Shown here one piece after another: positions 60,169 through 64,000 of a DNA stretch of 64,000 bases. The position numbers were made by a program, and so were the translations under genes. The notes under the pieces are model-generated. The model saw only the letters and a program-made list of their open reading frames with translations, was not told the DNA's origin and searched no databases. Position 1 is the stretch's first letter; each line of letters opens with the position of its first letter. The stretch spans positions 1 through 64,000 of the forward strand of contig NZ_AUMW01000002.1 of the NCBI RefSeq assembly GCF_000430885.1, written 5' to 3'. Source of the DNA: Desulfotruncus alcoholivorax DSM 16058 (GTDB lineage: Bacteria; Bacillota; Desulfotomaculia; Desulfotomaculales; Desulfallaceae).

Positions 60169-61596
60169 TTAATGCAGGAAGAATGAGTGAGCCGCACTGT
60201 TAACCACTTCCGACAGCGGACCCGGGTAAATACCTACTACCATTGTAACCACCATAGCTAAAATCAACGTTACCGCCACCGGGCTGGGTAATTTTATCGG
60301 AGTCGGGTCCAGCGGCTCGTCCCGGTACATGACCAGGGCAACACGCAGGTAATAGTATACCGACACCATACTCATGATCAGCCCGATAAAAGCCAACCAG
60401 AGGTAACCGTCCACAATGGTTTTGAACAAATAGAATTTACCGACAAACCCGGCCAGCGGGGGAATGCCGGCCATGCTCAGAAGCGCTACGAGCATTACCG
60501 CTGCCATGAGGGGTGAACGCTGGCTTAAACCGGCATAATCTTTTAACTCATCGCTGCCGGTAACACTGTAAAAGTATCCCGCCACTGTAAAAGCTCCAAC
60601 AGTAGCGAACACATACAGGAACGCATAGAACATGACGCCTTTAATTCCCGCCTCACTGGCGGTAATTAATCCGACCATGATATAGCCGGCCTGGGCGATA
60701 CTGGAGTAAGCCAGCAGTCTTTTAACATTGGTTTGCGGAATAGCCACCAGGTTCCCCACGATCATGGTCACTGCCGCCAGGATCGCCACCACCATGGTCC
60801 AGTTGGCCCAGATGCCCGGCAGGCCGGTCACAAATAACCTTAGCAGAACCGCGAAGGAGGCTGCTTTTGAACCCATGGCCAGGAAGGAGGTTACCGGTGT
60901 CGGCGCCCCCTCGTAAACGTCGGGTGACCACATGTGGAACGGAACAGCGGAAATCTTAAAGCCAAGGCCGGCAATTAGCAGCACAACAGCCAGTATCAGC
61001 GCCGGCGTCAAAGGCTGTACGGCAATTACCTGGCTGACATTCAGCATAATTACACTGCCGGTCAAGCCGTACAGCAGGCTCATACCATAGAGCAGCACGG
61101 CTGAACTCATTCCCGCCAAAAGCACGTACTTCATGCCTGCTTCCACTGATTTGGCGTCAGTTTTGCGGAAGCAAACCAGAATAATAAACGCAATGGTCAT
61201 TAATTCCAGGCCCAGGTACAAAGTGATAAAGTCACCGGCCGAGGCCATAACCATCATACCAAGGGCGGCAAAAACCGTCATACTGTAGTACTCGGCTTGA
61301 CTGCCCATATCGTCGACATAACGCATGCTGCCCAGAACAACCAGGGCCGCCGCCAGCAGGAAGGTTATTTTCCAGAACAGGGCATAATTATCCACCAGGT
61401 ACATACCGCCGATTAATTCACGGCTGTCGCCCCACATGGAAACAGCCACACCAAGTATGCCCAGCAGCCCGAACAAGGTCAGCCAGCCAAGGCCGTGTCT
61501 GGACCCTTTCGGCACAATCAGCCCCAGGACCAAGATACCAAGGCCCAGGGCGGCCACCAACATTTCCAGGGTTAGAGCAGAAGGATCAAATGGCAT
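60169..61596 (-). CDS. nuoN: NADH-quinone oxidoreductase subunit N
   Basis: A 475-residue membrane subunit of complex I with about fourteen helices, one of three antiporter-like proton pumps. It has the family segments LYLGLELMTIAFIILV (key Glu) and AVPFHMWSPDVYEGAPTPVTSFLAMGSKAAS (key Lys). It is the last gene of nuoL-nuoM-nuoN, starting 1 base after nuoM, and is followed by a terminator. The electron donor module is outside the window, so NADH, ferredoxin or F420 cannot be told apart. Confidence 0.96.
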   Translation of the reverse strand: MPFDPSALTLEMLVAALGLGILVLGLIVPKGSRHGLGWLTLFGLLGILGVAVSMWGDSRELIGGMYLVDNYALFWKITFLLAAALVVLGSMRYVDDMGSQAEYYSMTVFAALGMMVMASAGDFITLYLGLELMTIAFIILVCFRKTDAKSVEAGMKYVLLAGMSSAVLLYGMSLLYGLTGSVIMLNVSQVIAVQPLTPALILAVVLLIAGLGFKISAVPFHMWSPDVYEGAPTPVTSFLAMGSKAASFAVLLRLFVTGLPGIWANWTMVVAILAAVTMIVGNLVAIPQTNVKRLLAYSSIAQAGYIMVGLITASEAGIKGVMFYAFLYVFATVGAFTVAGYFYSVTGSDELKDYAGLSQRSPLMAAVMLVALLSMAGIPPLAGFVGKFYLFKTIVDGYLWLAFIGLIMSMVSVYYYLRVALVMYRDEPLDPTPIKLPSPVAVTLILAMVVTMVVGIYPGPLSEVVNSAAHSFFLH

Positions 61597-63117
61597 TTAG
61601 AAATTCCCCCCTAACTGAAGCGCGTCATTTATTGCCGCATGCAGGGGCATGACACCGCTATTAATCATATCAAACAACAGGGAGGGAAGGAAGCCCCCAA
61701 CCACCAGCACAGTACCCAGCACAACGAGCGGCACCAGCTCCGGACCTTTAATATCTTGGAGGTGGTCATATTCCGGCCGCGGCGGCCCGAACAACGTGTT
61801 GGCACCGGCACGCAACACATAGAGCGCTGTAATGATAATACCTGCAATACCGACTACAGCCAGCCCGCCATAATTATTAAAGGCGGAGATAAAGATGGTG
61901 AACTCCGGAATAAAGCTTACCAGGCCGGGCAATCCCAGCGAGGCCATGGCAGCAAGCATGAACCCCACGGCAAGGCGCGGTGTTTGCCGGGCCAGACCTC
62001 CCATATCCGGAATCCAACGGGTATGGGTCTTTTCGTAAATAAAGCCGATCATGGAGAAGAACAGGGCCGCCATTACACCATGGGCAAACATATTGGCCAC
62101 GGCACCGTTAAGACCGATAACGTCCATACAGGCCACAGCCAGAATAACATAACCCATGTGACTGACGCTGGAATAACCTACAACGTATTTCAGGTCTTTT
62201 TGGGCCAGCGCGCCCATTGCGGCATAAGCCACTCCGATAACGCCGAACACCGCCATGTAGGGGGCCCAGAATTTGGCACCGAGCGGCAGCATGTACAGCG
62301 CTATTTTTACCAAACCATAGCCGCCGATCTTTTTCAAAACACCGGCGTGAATCATACTAACGGCTGTAGGAGCGCCGGCGTAACCGTCAGGTGACCAGGA
62401 GTGGAACGGCCACATCGATATCAGTGAGCCAAAGCCCAACAGCATTAAGGCAAACAGCCAGGTCTGGTCGAAGGGCGACAACTGCTGCGCCGCCGCGGCC
62501 AGCCCGGTAAAGCTCATATCGGGAGTTCCGGTAATGGCGGTTGTTTTTACGAACAACGCGATCACGCCGACCAGCAGGAAGGCGCTACCGATCAGCAGGT
62601 AGATGGTCAGTTTCATACCGGCGTATTCTTTAGTCACACGCTTGGAGCTGCCCCAGATCACGACCATGATGTAGATGGGGATAACCACAACTTCATAGAA
62701 CAACAGGAAGATAAACAGGTCGTGAGCGATAAATGTGCCCATAACCCCGGTTATTAACAGCATCAGCAGAATAAAGAATTCTCTGGGACGGTTGTTTACG
62801 TTCCAGGAGGCAAAAACCGCCGAGAAACCAATCAAGTTGGTTAACAGCAGCATCGGCAGACTAATGCCGTCGGCAGCCAGGAAAAACGTAACGCCCAGGT
62901 CTTTAATCCACGGCATGTTGTTTCCAAAAACAAACTGCAGCCCGCCTATTTCCTGGTTATAGGTAAAGTAGGCAAACAGGCTCAGGGCCAGTGATACAAA
63001 CGTTCCCACCGCGGCGATGCACCTGATCAGCATGTGTTCTTCCCTGGGCACAAATGCAAGGATTAACGCCGCAGCCACCGGAGCCAGCAGTATGGCTAAC
63101 AGGATTGGAAAATCCAC
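61597..63117 (-). CDS. nuoM: NADH-quinone oxidoreductase subunit M
   Basis: A 506-residue antiporter-like subunit. It has LLFYEVVVIPIYIMVV with the conserved Glu, MWPFHSWSPDGYAGAPTAVSMIHAGVLKKIGGYG with the Lys and His, and SVSHMGYVILA. The start is GTG, overlapping the nuoL stop, with GGGAGG upstream. Translation is therefore probably coupled through the L-M-N set. It acts in the cytoplasmic membrane as one of the proton channels. Confidence 0.96.
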   Translation of the reverse strand: MDFPILLAILLAPVAAALILAFVPREEHMLIRCIAAVGTFVSLALSLFAYFTYNQEIGGLQFVFGNNMPWIKDLGVTFFLAADGISLPMLLLTNLIGFSAVFASWNVNNRPREFFILLMLLITGVMGTFIAHDLFIFLLFYEVVVIPIYIMVVIWGSSKRVTKEYAGMKLTIYLLIGSAFLLVGVIALFVKTTAITGTPDMSFTGLAAAAQQLSPFDQTWLFALMLLGFGSLISMWPFHSWSPDGYAGAPTAVSMIHAGVLKKIGGYGLVKIALYMLPLGAKFWAPYMAVFGVIGVAYAAMGALAQKDLKYVVGYSSVSHMGYVILAVACMDVIGLNGAVANMFAHGVMAALFFSMIGFIYEKTHTRWIPDMGGLARQTPRLAVGFMLAAMASLGLPGLVSFIPEFTIFISAFNNYGGLAVVGIAGIIITALYVLRAGANTLFGPPRPEYDHLQDIKGPELVPLVVLGTVLVVGGFLPSLLFDMINSGVMPLHAAINDALQLGGNF

Positions 63118-64000
63118 TATTTAACACCTCCCAGAACCAGGCCGGCGGCAGTTGTTGAGCCGCTAAACGCCATTAGCACGGCCACAGCCAAAACACCCAG
63201 GAAGAAAACCAAAACATAGTTTTGCAACCGGCCGGACTGGAACACCCGCAGCCCGTCGCCGGACAGCCTGGCAAACGCACCGATGCCGTTGACTATTCCG
63301 TCAACCACATAAATATCGAACAGATAGAAGAGCTTTGCGGTTCCATCAACCAAGGCGTGATTAAACCACAGGTACAGCTCGTCAATATAGTACTTGTTGT
63401 AAAGCATCCGGTATACCGGACCGAACCATTCCGCCATTTTCCTGGCGCGCTTCTTCTTGGCGTCTTTCAGGTACAAGGTATAGGCCAGGAAAATACCTGC
63501 CCCGGCCAGTACGATGGACAGCAGCATGGCCCCGTAATTTACCGGTCCCTCGTGTGCTTCCCCGAACCTGATCCACTCACCCCAAACATTATGCCACGGG
63601 GTGCCCAGCAGGCCGGCCAAACACGCGCCAACAGACAATACCAGCAGGGGCACGGTCATGGTCCAGGGTGACTCCTGGGGATGGTTCGCCGGGTTCTCTG
63701 CACCGAAGAAGGCCAGGAAGATCATGCGCCACATATAAAAGGCGGTCAGGAACGCAGTAAAGGCAGCCATGGCGAACAGCACATAATGCCCGCTGTTTAA
63801 AGCGGAGACAAGGATTTCGTCCTTACTCCAAAAGCCGGCAAACGGCGGGATACCGGCAATGGCCAAACCGCCAATGACAAATGTCCAGGCAGTGATGGGC
63901 ATTTTCTTCACCAGACCGCCCATTTCCCATACGTCCGCCTTATGGTGCAATGCGGTGAGTACACTACCGGCGCCAAGGAACATCAGCGCTTTGAAAAACG
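63117..64000 (-). CDS. nuoL: NADH-quinone oxidoreductase subunit L, 3' part
   Basis: About 294 codons of the C-terminal part are present. The frame is open at the window edge, so the gene continues past 64000. It reads FFKALMFLGAGSVLTALHHK at its upstream end, then GGLVKKMPITAWTFVIGGLA, typical of NuoL after the central Lys helix. The C terminus includes the lateral amphipathic helix region and a last membrane helix (VLVFFLGVLAVAVLMAF). It overlaps nuoM by one base. Confidence 0.95.
   Translation of the reverse strand, partial: FFKALMFLGAGSVLTALHHKADVWEMGGLVKKMPITAWTFVIGGLAIAGIPPFAGFWSKDEILVSALNSGHYVLFAMAAFTAFLTAFYMWRMIFLAFFGAENPANHPQESPWTMTVPLLVLSVGACLAGLLGTPWHNVWGEWIRFGEAHEGPVNYGAMLLSIVLAGAGIFLAYTLYLKDAKKKRARKMAEWFGPVYRMLYNKYYIDELYLWFNHALVDGTAKLFYLFDIYVVDGIVNGIGAFARLSGDGLRVFQSGRLQNYVLVFFLGVLAVAVLMAFSGSTTAAGLVLGGVK

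Noticed and set aside
61639-62394. 251-codon plus-strand frame inside nuoM
   Set aside because: It is antisense to the well-conserved nuoM, very rich in His and Gln, and has no ribosome site; a codon-usage shadow.
1-64000. CRISPR arrays, prophage genes or tRNA genes
   Set aside because: No regularly spaced direct repeats of suitable length, no phage structural genes and no tRNA-like cloverleaf were noticed in the gaps.

Overview
The window looks like a chromosomal segment of a spore-forming, anaerobic Firmicute, most likely of the Desulfotomaculum/Pelotomaculum/Moorella type (Peptococcaceae in the broad sense). The reasons are the conserved order recJ-relA-dtd-hisS-aspS followed by rarA, an Rrf2 regulator, iscS, iscU and mnmA; strong Shine-Dalgarno sites with many TTG and GTG starts; a 2-hydroxyacyl-CoA dehydratase system; complex I genes; and a stressosome of the Moorella kind. 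The species cannot be named from the sequence alone.

Layout. 1-700: 5' end of a 16S rRNA gene on the minus strand, with its promoter and leader. 699-3961: mnmA, iscU, iscS and the Rrf2 regulator (sulfur mobilisation and tRNA thiolation). 4069-19760: minus-strand housekeeping genes rarA, trxA, tcdA, aspS, hisS, acsA, two MBL-fold hydrolases, dtd, relA and recJ, interrupted by two families of small palindromic repeats. 19985-26464: a cupin protein, a large PAS/GAF/GGDEF/HD-GYP sensor, a sigma-54-type promoter with a Cys-rich protein, and comM. 26679-34522 (plus strand): a minimal kinase-dimerisation-like protein, a DMT transporter, acylphosphatase, then a GntR-controlled operon with an acyl-CoA ligase, two dehydratase subunits and their activator. 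34609-35081: decayed dapL and a decayed binding-protein gene.

35172-44559 is the most interesting block. It is one minus-strand run of ten genes: a small unknown protein, a double-domain KaiC-like ATPase, a PocR-GAF-GGDEF protein, a GAF-HD-GYP protein, RsbR, RsbS, RsbT, an RsbX-like phosphatase, an RsbU_N-GGDEF fusion and a GGDEF-EAL protein. This is a stressosome whose apparent output is cyclic di-GMP rather than sigma-B. A simpler version is known from Moorella thermoacetica; the KaiC-like protein and the full set of synthesis and hydrolysis enzymes extend it.

44900-45810 holds broken transposase and hsdM pieces. 45889-47511 is an NCS1-family permease under a cobalamin riboswitch with its own terminator. 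47599-53656 is a surface-glycosylation set (GtrA, GT2, GT39) plus a two-component system; the GT39 and regulator promoters share arrays of a CTGAA motif on an exact 11-bp period. 53878-59770: small proteins, a DUF2935 protein, an AEC transporter, YraN, a C_GCAxxG_C_C protein and a MoxR/VWA pair. 60169-64000: nuoN, nuoM and the 3' part of nuoL.

All assignments come from reading the sequence and recalled family motifs; no database search was run.
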